A stretch of DNA of 64,000 bases from Deltaproteobacteria bacterium (GTDB taxonomy: Bacteria > Desulfobacterota > Desulfobacteria > Desulfobacterales > ETH-SRB1). The DNA is taken from assembly GCA_030272815.1 (NCBI GenBank), contig JAJSZT010000013.1, positions 1 through 64,000 on the forward strand, written 5' to 3'. The notes beneath the pieces were generated by a model, which was given only the letters and a program-made list of their open reading frames with translations, did not search any database and had not been told where the DNA came from. Position 1 is the first letter of the stretch, and every line of letters begins with the position of its first letter. This document shows, one piece after another, positions 1 through 9,012 of this stretch. The translations under genes and the position numbers were made by a program.

Positions 1-131
1 TTTTAAGAACATGTGCCGTGCCCGGCACACAACAACAGGGGCAACCAGACGGCGAGAACTGCGGCGGCCTTTCGGGCAAGTTTATAGGCGCCGCTGGTTA
101 CCATGGGCAAGACAAAAAATTAGGAGATGGA

Positions 132-872
132 ATGATGGCCCCCGAGAGATATAGCATTATCTGGCAAGAATGTGGCGCAAACAGTCGCACGGCACAGCGT
201 TTTTTTGTTCCAGGATATGAAGGCTATCTGCCTTTCTTTCTCTGGGGTGCCGAGCTTGAAGCCATAGAAAAGAAGGAAAAAGTAGAACTTCGAGAAGAGC
301 ATCTTCTAAAAGGAATTCTTTATGGTCTTTATAAGTTTGACCACAGTCCAAAGCCCTGGCATCGAAAGAAAGATAGGGAAACATTGCTTTATCTATTAGA
401 TGTACTTGGGAATGGGTTCAAGTCTGAAAGCCCAGAGAAAATGATTCTCGATGTTGCTTACAGTCTAAGAGAGAAAAACGGACACGGTGCAAGCCGAATC
501 GTTCTAAAAGTAGGTAACGATCTTATCCCTCAATCCTCGAAAATTAAAAGTGACCTTATTTGTGATCTTTGGGCAGTAGTTGCTGAGCGGGGGGAGGAAA
601 GCAATGACATATTTGAAGAAATTATCAGTTTGGTTCCTCAAATTGACTTTGATCAAATCCACTCTGACGCAAAAGAAATTGTTTGCTACTATGGCCTTTG
701 CGCAATGGTTTTTCTTGAGAGTGAAGATGGCATAACCAGTTATCTTTCAAAATATGTATATCCGAATGTTTCAATGAGCAAACTTAAGCATAAGATAAAG
801 GCGTTCTTGGAGAATCCGAACGATTTCAGCCCGGCGGATTTAAAAGTTGTCCAACAATCGGATCAACTCTGA
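132..872 (+). CDS. Hypothetical protein at the edge of a defence island
   Basis: A 246-residue protein I do not recognise. The reading frame is open from base 18, but the ATG at 132 is preferred because a TAGGAG ribosome-binding site lies at 121-126 with normal spacing. The product is mixed hydrophilic and hydrophobic, with no signal peptide, no clear membrane segment and no catalytic motif that I can see. It carries a run of charged residues near residues 35-50 and several Trp/Tyr-rich patches near the N-terminus. It reads in the same direction as the broken Abi-alpha gene and the helicase-PLD gene that follow, so a link to phage defence is possible by context only. Bases 1-131 hold nothing else that I can support. 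Confidence 0.6.
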   Translation: MMAPERYSIIWQECGANSRTAQRFFVPGYEGYLPFFLWGAELEAIEKKEKVELREEHLLKGILYGLYKFDHSPKPWHRKKDRETLLYLLDVLGNGFKSESPEKMILDVAYSLREKNGHGASRIVLKVGNDLIPQSSKIKSDLICDLWAVVAERGEESNDIFEEIISLVPQIDFDQIHSDAKEIVCYYGLCAMVFLESEDGITSYLSKYVYPNVSMSKLKHKIKAFLENPNDFSPADLKVVQQSDQL

Positions 873-928
873 TCCAAAAAGCTGGCGCTTTTTGTCCAGG
901 TTATCCGAAGCGAGGCTCAGAGACACTG

Positions 929-1692
929 ATGGAAGAAGAAAAACAGATAATTGATGCAGCAAAGGCACTCGGATTGGGTGAGCTGGTTCCAGAAGTCTAT
1001 CGAGACATGCTGCAACCTGCCGCTCGGCAGATTGGAGATGGTCTTGCCACAATCGCTAACGCGGTAAGGATATCACTCGCTCCACTGGAAGCCGGGATAT
1101 GGGGATACGGGCAAATTAAGGAGTGGCTTTCGATACGATACGAGTTACCCGTATTCTCGCTGACAGGAAAACAAAAAGAATCGAAACACCACCGCTATCG
1201 GTAGCTGGACCGCTTGTTTTTCAATTGATTTTTGCCAAGGACGAACCAGAATTAAAAGAATTGTATGCTTCACTATTGGCCTCTACGATGGATTCATCCG
1301 ACTCTGTTGCTCATCCATCTTTCGTTACAATTATCCAGCAACTCACTTCGGATGAAGCAAAAATTCTTAGGTACATAGCACAGTGTCATGAGGACTGGCC
1401 TCATATCAGTGAAGATTCGACGGGTGAAGGAGAAGCAATTGAATTAGTTAGGCTCAAGTTTAAATCTTGGTGCGAGCAAGCCGGTGTCACATTTCTCGAA
1501 AGATCGGATGCATATATGGATAATCTCCTCCGTTTACGCATTTTTAACCAGGTCATGGCTGGTGATACTAAATTTGATCCACATGATCCCGATGAAGCGT
1601 TTCCTTGGTCAGAATATGCGAGTATAGAGTTGACTTCATTTGGTCGCCAATTCCTTGATGCATGTATTGAAAAAACGGAGTCCAACAAATAA
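929..1692 (+). pseudogene. Abi-alpha (DUF4393-like) protein, frameshifted
   Basis: Two overlapping frames together give one Abi-alpha-like protein of about 250 residues. The first half (929 to about 1120) contains LQPAARQIGDGLATIANAV and GYGQIKEWLS. The second half (about 1123 to 1692, another frame) carries the family's IETPPLSVAGP, DEPELKELYASLLASTMD and AHPSFVTIIQQLTSDEAKIL blocks. The join lies near 1115-1130, where the frame changes by one base. Members of this family are associated with abortive phage infection, though their mechanism is poorly known. Either the gene is decayed, or the shift is a sequencing error. No obvious slippery heptamer is visible at the join. It lies between an unknown gene and a helicase-PLD gene. 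Confidence 0.7.
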
Positions 1693-1880
1693 ATTCAGCC
1701 GACGCTAAAAGCCGCGTTGCTGATTTCCACAACGGCGAAACATGAAACCAAAATCTCCAAAAAAACAATTCGGCCTGACACCTTGCAAAAAGGTGATTGA
1801 AAATAATGTGACGAATGTATCAATAAGCAATTTATTATCACATTTTAACGGTAGTACAAATTAGAATGGAGGCGAGCCGC

Positions 1881-4800
1881 ATGTCTGCCGAAGAGGAAAG
1901 CGTTGAGCAGGAGGAAGTTCAACTTAGTGGCAAGCTCGCTGAATTTCGCACAGCACTGCAAGAAGAAATTGAAGCTTCCCGCAGAAATGCCTCAAGCAAT
2001 GCTGTGCCACTCATCAATGGCCGCAGAATTGCCCAAGTTGGGGCAAGCTTTCAGTATGTATTCGATGTAGAGAATGTGCTTAACCTCCCCGGCGATACCC
2101 CTGGCGACCTTTACATTCAAGGCCGCTCCCCCCTCGAAGTTATCATCATTTCCATAGATGGCATGACCATTACCATAAGCATTTCCATTGACTTGGGCAC
2201 TTTTGTTCCTTCCGCACGTTTACAGAGCAATCTGGCCCACCTTATGCGCAAGCTTATCAAGCGCATTGAGGCACTTGCCAACGTTGCAAACCCGGTGGGA
2301 GAGCGAATCTTGGGAAATATAGAGATAACAGGAAGTACGAATTCGGTCAATTTGCCTGGGCTCAACCCCGAACAACAACAGGCTGTAAGGTCAAGTTTGG
2401 GGCGGAACGCCACCTTTATTTGGGGTCCGCCCGGAACCGGAAAATCTCGTACTATAGGCTCAATTGGCGAACATCTCTATCGTCGAGGGCGCTCAGTCCT
2501 TCTCGTCTCCCATACTAATGTTGCCGTTGATCAGGCGATAATGTACATAGGTGATGCATTGGATTCTGAGCAGTTGGCAAAAGGGCAAGTGTTGCGGGTT
2601 GGCGAACCTAAAGACAAACGTCTTTCCGACTTTCCCGACCTTCTGCTTAAAACACACGTAACACGAAGGTCGGAAGAGCTAACAAAACGACGCGATGCCT
2701 TAGAGTTGGATTGCGTTGAAGTTTCTGCCAAAGTCAAGAAACTATCCAGACAAATTGACATTTGCGAGTGGCTAAGTGTGGCAGAAAGGGACACCATTGC
2801 CATGGCAGAAGAGCTTGAGGAACTCGAGAGGGTGGAGGCAAATCTTGAAGAGGTACAGACCAAGCATTATAGGCTTGTCGATTTAAGTGAATTCTGGTTC
2901 CTTGCTAACAAGGATGCCGAAACAGCCCGAAAGCGACAAGCTCGGCTCTCAAAAATTAACGAGGAAATAGAAAAAGCGAATGCTCATATAGTTCAGTTGA
3001 AGAAACAACTGGAGTCTAACATTTCCAACCTTTCTGGCGCAGAAAAACTTTTGGCAAAAGCAGAAGCAATTGAACCTCATCGAACACGCTTAAGTAAACT
3101 GCCGTCCCTTGAAGAACAAGGCTCCCGGAAAAAAAGGGCAAGCGCCGAGGCAGCAAAGGCCCAAAAGTCTTATGAGGCAATTAAGGCGAAGCTTGCCGAA
3201 TCCGAAAAGCTTTATGTAGAAACGACCTCTGTGGGATTTCTTATGCGTCGCTGGCGGAAACTTCCTTCCCCCGAGACACAAAAACGGATAGTGGAACAAC
3301 TTCGGCCTGAATTACAGGTTAGTAAGCAAAAATGGGATGATACTACAACCACCTTGCTGGCAGCCATAAAACTTTTTGAAGAAGTTGCCGAACTCACCAA
3401 TCAATTGCAGCCATACGCGAATGTCCCAAGGGTTCAAATCCAAAGGGATGTCGTCCGAAATCTTAAGAAAAAGATAAATTTCGGCCAAAAGGAAATATCC
3501 AACCAGAAAATCTACTTTGAGGCATCCCAGAAGGCTCAGGCAGAAACAATTACCGTACTTGAAGAATTCAAAGAAAAATATTCTGCCCTGCCGGAGGAGG
3601 TTTTGGCCCAATACGCTGAATACCAGAAGGAAACCAAATATACAAAAGCTCAGATAGAAAGTCTGCAACGACAATATGCAGCACATAGCCAAGAGTTAAA
3701 TCAGTTAGTGAGTTCGCGACTTCTGGTTTTGCGGGAAATGGGCTTAACTATAGAAGGTCGAGGGCCAATACGGAAAATGTTTGATGCAATCAGGGCCGCA
3801 TACCAGAAAGCACAAACCGAGATGGAGGGAGCGGATGTTGAAAATCTAAAGTCCGAGAGGAGCGAACTGAACGACCGTATTCGTGCATTTCAAACAGAAA
3901 TCAGAGAGATAGAGGACATCCTTAAAAAAGTTGAGGAATTGGTGATTTCCGAAGCAACAATTGTCGCCACCACATTAACAAGAGCATACCTGAGGGACTC
4001 TATCCAAAATCGACGATTCGATACAGTCATTCTGGATGAGGCGTCGATGGCTCCGATACCAGCCCTTTATGTGGCAGCCAGTCTCTCTGACGCAAATGCG
4101 GTTGTGGTTGGGGATTTTAAACAGTTGCCTCCAATTGTGTTGTCAGACCATGATATCGCGAAAAAATGGCTTGGCACAGATATCTTTGATAAAGCCGGAC
4201 TTTCGAACTCCAATGTATCATTTCCATATTTTATAAAGCTTTGTGAACAGTTTCGGATGCATCCGGATATAAGTGCAATACCTAATACCTTAGTTTATGA
4301 TAATATACTGAAGGACGGACCGGAGACAGAAAAGGACGATTCTTTGGATGGATGGTATCGCAAAGATTGGGGGTACGACAATCCGGTACTCTTGGTTGAT
4401 ACAGGTTGCGTTGGCGCTTGGGTAACAAGTGTAGCAAAGGGGCGAGGTTCCAGTCGACTCAACTTCCTTTCTGCCACTATTTGTGTTGAACTTGTGGAAC
4501 AACTTCTCAGAAAGAATCGTCCCAAGTTGCAGGAAGGTGAAAGACCCCGAGCACTTTTGGTCTGTCCCTATCGGCCACATGCCAAATTGTTGAGTCTGTT
4601 GTTGCGTGAGGAGGGGTTAGATGGTGAAGTAATTGCGGGAACGGCACACAACTTTCAAGGCTCGGAAGCCGATGTTGTCATCTTAGACCTGGTCTGCGAT
4701 GAACCACACTGGCGGGTGGGAATGTTTATTCCCGATTATGATCAAACGGCTATTCGTCTACTTAACGTCGCCCTGACTCGAGCCAAGCGTCGTCTTATTG

Positions 4801-5816
4801 TTGTAGGAGATTTCAATTACATTTTCAAACATGCCAAGCGGGCTTTCATCGGAAATAAGCTTATTCCATTTCTTCGCTCTCGTTATCCTTCAGTCGATGC
4901 CAAAGATATTGTCCCTGCCGGACTCGCTGCCAAGGCAGCAAAGGCCCAATCAAAAGTCTTGGGTGGTGAGGTTGAGCCTGATGTAGATCGGATTGTTGTA
5001 ACTCACGAACATTTTTATCCGATTCTTCGTGGGGATATCGATAGAGCCAAGAGTCGAATTGTTGTCTTTTCTGCTTTTATTACAACCAATCGACTTGGCC
5101 AAATAGAACCTCAACTTAGAGCAGCCCTTGAGCACGGAGTCAAAATTTACATAGTGACCAAAGCGCATAGCAACCGAAAAAAATCCGAATTGCCCGGGTA
5201 CCGGATGTTGGAAAAAACCCTCTCCGATTGGGGAATAGCAGTAATTCACAAGCAGGGAATGCACGAAAAGCTCATTTTTATTGACGATGGCATTTTGTGG
5301 TCTGGCTCTCTTAACCCGTTAAGTTTTAGTAACACCCAAGAGGTAATGGAGCGCAGGGCCAATCAAAGTGTTGTCCAAGATTTTGCACGTACCTTACGTC
5401 TTGAGGAGCTTTTAGGAGAGTATGGGGCTGGCTCTCCTTCATGCCCCTATTGTGGAAGCGAAGTTGTGGCCAGTGAAGGAAAGCACGAACCATATTTTTG
5501 GAAGTGTGTAGAAAACAACTGCTATACACGGAGTATCGATGAGCCGACCATTAAAGGTGGAATAGTTGTCTGTACAAAATGTGGTGGGGCAGTTGAGTGT
5601 GGTGAATGGGGAGGAAAACCGGCATGGCGGTGTCTCGAAAATCGGCGTCATCATCAAAAAATAGCCAGGACACATTTACGCCTTCCCAAAATGCGGGAGG
5701 TTATTCCAAAGCGAGAATTGCGAAAGCTTGACAAATATTTTGGAATTGACCAAGCCCAAATAAATAAAAAGAAAGAAAGAAAGAAAGCCTATTCCAAGGC
5801 AAAGAAGCCTGTTTGA
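1881..5816 (+). CDS. SF1 (Upf1-like) helicase with C-terminal PLD nuclease domain, Mokosh type II-like
   Basis: A protein of about 1311 residues. The ATG at 1881 is chosen over 1866 because GGAGG at 1868-1872 is well placed for it. Visible parts in order: Walker A GPPGTGKS (about residue 182); a very long charged coiled-coil insertion (about 250-680); motif II with DEAS in place of DEAD (about 718); GDFKQLPP (about 744); EQFRMHP; HNFQGSEAD (about 922); and NVALTRAKR (about 962). A complete HxK(x4)D(x6)GSxN phospholipase-D nuclease motif follows near 1127-1145, then two Cys4 zinc ribbons starting CPYC and CTKC. COG1112-type helicase joined to a PLD domain in one chain is the arrangement described for the type II Mokosh antiphage system. 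The zinc-ribbon tail and the absence of an evident transmembrane segment are differences to note. The role in defence is inferred from architecture and neighbours. Confidence 0.8.
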   Translation: MSAEEESVEQEEVQLSGKLAEFRTALQEEIEASRRNASSNAVPLINGRRIAQVGASFQYVFDVENVLNLPGDTPGDLYIQGRSPLEVIIISIDGMTITISISIDLGTFVPSARLQSNLAHLMRKLIKRIEALANVANPVGERILGNIEITGSTNSVNLPGLNPEQQQAVRSSLGRNATFIWGPPGTGKSRTIGSIGEHLYRRGRSVLLVSHTNVAVDQAIMYIGDALDSEQLAKGQVLRVGEPKDKRLSDFPDLLLKTHVTRRSEELTKRRDALELDCVEVSAKVKKLSRQIDICEWLSVAERDTIAMAEELEELERVEANLEEVQTKHYRLVDLSEFWFLANKDAETARKRQARLSKINEEIEKANAHIVQLKKQLESNISNLSGAEKLLAKAEAIEPHRTRLSKLPSLEEQGSRKKRASAEAAKAQKSYEAIKAKLAESEKLYVETTSVGFLMRRWRKLPSPETQKRIVEQLRPELQVSKQKWDDTTTTLLAAIKLFEEVAELTNQLQPYANVPRVQIQRDVVRNLKKKINFGQKEISNQKIYFEASQKAQAETITVLEEFKEKYSALPEEVLAQYAEYQKETKYTKAQIESLQRQYAAHSQELNQLVSSRLLVLREMGLTIEGRGPIRKMFDAIRAAYQKAQTEMEGADVENLKSERSELNDRIRAFQTEIREIEDILKKVEELVISEATIVATTLTRAYLRDSIQNRRFDTVILDEASMAPIPALYVAASLSDANAVVVGDFKQLPPIVLSDHDIAKKWLGTDIFDKAGLSNSNVSFPYFIKLCEQFRMHPDISAIPNTLVYDNILKDGPETEKDDSLDGWYRKDWGYDNPVLLVDTGCVGAWVTSVAKGRGSSRLNFLSATICVELVEQLLRKNRPKLQEGERPRALLVCPYRPHAKLLSLLLREEGLDGEVIAGTAHNFQGSEADVVILDLVCDEPHWRVGMFIPDYDQTAIRLLNVALTRAKRRLIVVGDFNYIFKHAKRAFIGNKLIPFLRSRYPSVDAKDIVPAGLAAKAAKAQSKVLGGEVEPDVDRIVVTHEHFYPILRGDIDRAKSRIVVFSAFITTNRLGQIEPQLRAALEHGVKIYIVTKAHSNRKKSELPGYRMLEKTLSDWGIAVIHKQGMHEKLIFIDDGILWSGSLNPLSFSNTQEVMERRANQSVVQDFARTLRLEELLGEYGAGSPSCPYCGSEVVASEGKHEPYFWKCVENNCYTRSIDEPTIKGGIVVCTKCGGAVECGEWGGKPAWRCLENRRHHQKIARTHLRLPKMREVIPKRELRKLDKYFGIDQAQINKKKERKKAYSKAKKPV

Positions 5817-5987
5817 TTTAGTGCAATAGTTGGGACTTTGGGGACATCCTTTACATTTACAGTTTCGCAATTATGATTTTTGTGCACGTTAAGGCTAAAA
5901 GCCTGTTGTGCTATTGGGCGGTAAGAGACCTTGGTAATTGGTATGGCTCAAATAGCAAGGTGCTTGAACTGAAACAGCGAGCGCATT

Positions 5988-6007
5988 CCCCGTAGCTTGC
6001 TGCGGGG
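5988..6007. repeat. REP-like palindrome 1
   Basis: A 20-base imperfect palindrome, CCCCGTAGCTTGCTGCGGGG, which folds into a short GC-rich hairpin. It is one of two related hairpins in the element, about 50 bases apart. Confidence 0.6.
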
Positions 6008-6055
6008 TTAGCGAGCGAATCAAAAAATTGACAGAATTCCTTACAGTCGAAGATT

Positions 6056-6075
6056 CCCTACAGCTTGCTGCAGGG
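6056..6075. repeat. REP-like palindrome 2
   Basis: CCCTACAGCTTGCTGCAGGG, same orientation and same core (GCTTGCTGC) as the palindrome at 5988-6007. Confidence 0.6.
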
Positions 6076-6278
6076 TTCTTCAATCTCTCATTGGCAGGGG
6101 TGAGTCAGTCGGTAAAGCAAGGAGAGACAATAGTACAACAAAATGGCTACAATCTCATCGATCCTTAAGACTAAAACTGTAAATATGGAAATGTAAAGGG
6201 CGTCCCCGGTCCAGAAAAGCCAGATTCTCATACCTTCCATCTGCTTCCCTCCTTTTCTACTACCTCTTCCCCAGGCTA

Positions 6279-7865
6279 TTAAAAGCCGGTCGGCCTTAAT
6301 TCTCTGGGGAGGTATCTGGAGAATGCACCGCAGGAGTACCTTTGGGTAAAGTGAGCCTGACTATCTAACGGTCCGACGTGGCCAACAATTACCGTCTTCT
6401 GTTTAGCTTTTACCTGAAGAACCTGCCAGACCCTGCCAGAGAGGAGAAAATGGGACCCCACAGCGGCCTCAATGAATAACTCTCCTATTACCCTTCCTGT
6501 GTCAGCATCCATAATACGAAAATCTCGGGTTTGGGAGATATTCGAATGGATAAATCCTCTGTATCCCATATCCATGAGCTTTGTGGTGGCCCGATACCTG
6601 CCGAGGGACTCTTCGACAAAGCCGAGATCCGCAAGATGGACTAATATGGCCTCAAAGGTATCTGTCTCGCAAAGCGGGGAAAGTATATCCCGCATGTCAT
6701 CCCATCTCAAACCTCCAGGCCTTCCGTAAAGGAGAGAAAATACCTGCTGAACACAGACCGAGATGTCAGCCGTGTACTCAATCTCCTCAACTACCCCCTT
6801 TTTGGCCATACGCGAATATACCTCAAATTGTGCTCTCTCATCAGGATCATTTCTGTAGCAGCCGATGGCGAGCATCTCATTCCCCCTTCTGCCCCCACGC
6901 CCCACTCTCTGAATAAAGGCCGAGGGAGTGGGTGGTGGGCCATAGAGAACTACTGCATCGATATTCCCGATATCTATGCCCAGCTCCATGGTCATTGTAC
7001 AGATACACAGGCCCCACTGCCAGATGCGCATGGCCTCCTCTACAGACTCTCTCTCCTTTCTGGAAAGGCTTCCATGGTGGACCAGGATCCTGTCCCGGGG
7101 CCAGAAACTTTTTAGGCTGAGGGCAAGCTCCTCAACATTCTTGCGGCTGTTGCAAAAGATGAGGGCCTTATGGTGCTTATTCTGTCTCAAGAATTGGATC
7201 ACTCCCTCCATATCCGGGAATAAGTGAACGAAGACCTCCCTCATTGCACCGGCTCTTACGACCGTCGGCGATTCAAAGTAACGGCCTGCCATATCTGCAG
7301 GTTGTGAGATTGTGGCCGACAGTGCGCAGTACTGGATGGCTTTTTCGGTGTGCCATTTTTCGAAGCGGCGAAGCACTATCCTTAATTGATCACCCCTATA
7401 GGTATTGTCGAGCAAGTGGATCTCATCAAGGATGACAGCCCTTGTATCCTTCCATATGCGGGGGTAGCGACAGAGGAGAGAGTCAAGCGACTCAGGGGTG
7501 GTAATAAGCACGTTTTCAGGACGTATGGTGCGCAACTCAGGCCTGTCTCCTGTCCTCACCGAAAGACTCAAGCCGACAGATGAAAGTGGTTCCCTGATCC
7601 TTTTTTCGATATCGTTGATAAGGGCTCTTGTAGGGGCCACGTATAAGATGCTGAGAGGTTGTCTGCCGATTGTGAGTATCCTCTCTGCAATAGGGGCAAG
7701 AGCGGCCTCTGTCTTTCCGCTCGCGGCAGGTGAGACACCAACTGCATTCTTCCCTTGCATGAGGGGCGGTATCAAGGCTGACTGTATAGGGGTTAACCTT
7801 CCGAAGCTTCCGAAAAAAGCGCCATAGACCCGTTTGAGCAACTTTTTAATTTCTGCCTCATTCAC
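6279..7865 (-). CDS. Lhr/BrxHI-like DEAD/DEAH helicase
   Basis: A 528-residue superfamily II helicase. The frame stays open upstream to 8132, but that part is a shadow of the preceding gene. The GTG at 7865 is the likely start, overlapping the preceding stop by 8 bases and implying coupled translation. Motifs: TPIQ (25-28), Walker A ASGKT (48-52), APTRAL (77-82), DEIH (147-150), SAT (183-185), MELGIDIGNIDAV (about 293-305) and QRVGRGGRRG (319-328). This fits the Lhr-like ATP-dependent helicase group that includes BrxHI, which accompanies BrxD in BREX types 2 and 6. It is far shorter than full-length Lhr and has a C-terminal winged-helix-like region with no nuclease motif. It is the last gene of a four-gene operon and probably remodels or unwinds DNA for the ATPases encoded upstream. 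Confidence 0.85.
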   Translation of the reverse strand: MNEAEIKKLLKRVYGAFFGSFGRLTPIQSALIPPLMQGKNAVGVSPAASGKTEAALAPIAERILTIGRQPLSILYVAPTRALINDIEKRIREPLSSVGLSLSVRTGDRPELRTIRPENVLITTPESLDSLLCRYPRIWKDTRAVILDEIHLLDNTYRGDQLRIVLRRFEKWHTEKAIQYCALSATISQPADMAGRYFESPTVVRAGAMREVFVHLFPDMEGVIQFLRQNKHHKALIFCNSRKNVEELALSLKSFWPRDRILVHHGSLSRKERESVEEAMRIWQWGLCICTMTMELGIDIGNIDAVVLYGPPPTPSAFIQRVGRGGRRGNEMLAIGCYRNDPDERAQFEVYSRMAKKGVVEEIEYTADISVCVQQVFSLLYGRPGGLRWDDMRDILSPLCETDTFEAILVHLADLGFVEESLGRYRATTKLMDMGYRGFIHSNISQTRDFRIMDADTGRVIGELFIEAAVGSHFLLSGRVWQVLQVKAKQKTVIVGHVGPLDSQAHFTQRYSCGAFSRYLPRELRPTGF

Positions 7866-9012
7866 CGAGGATTGCCTCTGTGTTGGTCTGGGGATAGAAT
7901 CTGATGAAATCCAGGAGTTCCACCATAGACTTGATGAATATGCGCGTTGAGGTGTAGCCGCATCGCTGAAGGAGGATTCTGAAATAGTGCCTCCTGTCAG
8001 AAGGGTCAATATGGATCCCGTAAACCTTCTGGTAATGTTTAACAAATGTGTCGAACAATCTGCGCAGATCATCGACACCCAATGAATCGAGCTCAAGGAG
8101 CGGAACCGTGCTGCGCCATTTGCGGAACTCACTGGTCAAAACCGCTGGTGTTATAGCAAATACCACCTTGAGATAAGACGGGATACGATAAAGATAAGGG
8201 ATTGGAAAATGCCCCGAATAGACAAGTCCCGTCTCTTTCCCCTTTCTCACTACATCTTTTATTACCTTTTCTTCGAGAAGTACTGGTTCGTCATTGGCTA
8301 CCATAGAGAGCCCCCTGAAGAAATTGAGCCCTCTCACGAACTGGTATTGATAGGACATACTCTTTGTGGTCTCAACCTCATCAAAGAGTATCAAAAATCC
8401 GTCTAAATCAAGGACCTTCACTATAAGCCAGCCGATGCAACTGAGCATGTGGCAGTATATATTAGCAACGGTGGTAAAGTCCCAGAGGGTCCCGTATTTT
8501 CCTTTGACAGCCTCTCTGCCTTCGATCCAAGCCCAGGTATTTTCTTGGAGATCACCGTTGCGGAGTTCGTTGATGAGATCTCCGAAATAAGGATGATCGG
8601 CAACAGGGTTACTGTCTATGTTCTCAGCAATGATACGCATTAAAGCCCTGAATCCAACCTGTTCGTCGCCGATCGGTACCTTGAGATTTTTCACAATCCG
8701 TCGGTAAATCCTTTTTGGAAATGCAGCGGTTGACTCAGAGGGATCAAGACCGGTTAGTGATACCGCATATCGAGACCTTATGGCAGCAGCGTAAAGGTGG
8801 TGGAGAAAATGGGTCTTACCGCTTCCATAAGGGCCTTCGATAATAAGGGTTCCCTGGCCCAGATCATTCAGCCATTCCCTTATGCTCGCCAATTCCCTTG
8901 AGCGTCCCTGTGTCCATGCTTCAATGGCATTGTACGGAACGATACCGAGCCTGAAAGCTTCAATGACCATGATATCGTCCGTGGTTGCTTTACCGGGTTT
9001 GACCATTATCAT
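7858..9012 (-). CDS. BrxD-like (DUF2791-like) P-loop ATPase, second copy
   Basis: A 384-residue P-loop NTPase. Walker A is GPYGSGKT (60-67) and Walker B is FLILFDEVE (206-214). The segment between has the layout of DUF2791/BrxD ATP-binding proteins. The start ATG overlaps the stop of the preceding gene as ATGA (9009-9012), and its own end overlaps the helicase start, so the three genes are translationally coupled. The protein is related in plan to the ATPase encoded just upstream, suggesting an old duplication and possibly a mixed oligomer. BrxD of BREX is an ATPase of unsettled function. The family assignment comes from motifs and context, not from a search. Confidence 0.75.
   Translation of the reverse strand: MIMVKPGKATTDDIMVIEAFRLGIVPYNAIEAWTQGRSRELASIREWLNDLGQGTLIIEGPYGSGKTHFLHHLYAAAIRSRYAVSLTGLDPSESTAAFPKRIYRRIVKNLKVPIGDEQVGFRALMRIIAENIDSNPVADHPYFGDLINELRNGDLQENTWAWIEGREAVKGKYGTLWDFTTVANIYCHMLSCIGWLIVKVLDLDGFLILFDEVETTKSMSYQYQFVRGLNFFRGLSMVANDEPVLLEEKVIKDVVRKGKETGLVYSGHFPIPYLYRIPSYLKVVFAITPAVLTSEFRKWRSTVPLLELDSLGVDDLRRLFDTFVKHYQKVYGIHIDPSDRRHYFRILLQRCGYTSTRIFIKSMVELLDFIRFYPQTNTEAILGE

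Larger units (their letters stand above)
5841..6206. mobile_element. REP/RAYT-type non-coding element with terminal inverted repeats
   Basis: The left end reads GGGGACATCCTTTACATTT then ACAGTTT. The right end, read on the other strand, is GGGGACGCCCTTTACATTT followed by an 8-base insertion and ACAGTTT. This end sequence is like those flanking REP-associated Y1 transposases (RAYTs). No transposase gene lies inside. The interior carries two REP-like hairpins built on TAGCTTGCTG and CAGCTTGCTG. It is therefore best read as a non-autonomous or internally deleted element between two convergent defence genes. Confidence 0.6.

Noticed and set aside
7866-8132. Upstream extension of the helicase gene to 8132
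   Set aside because: This part overlaps the coding region of the preceding ATPase in another frame, and the residues are not helicase-like. The GTG at 7865 fits the coupled overlap.
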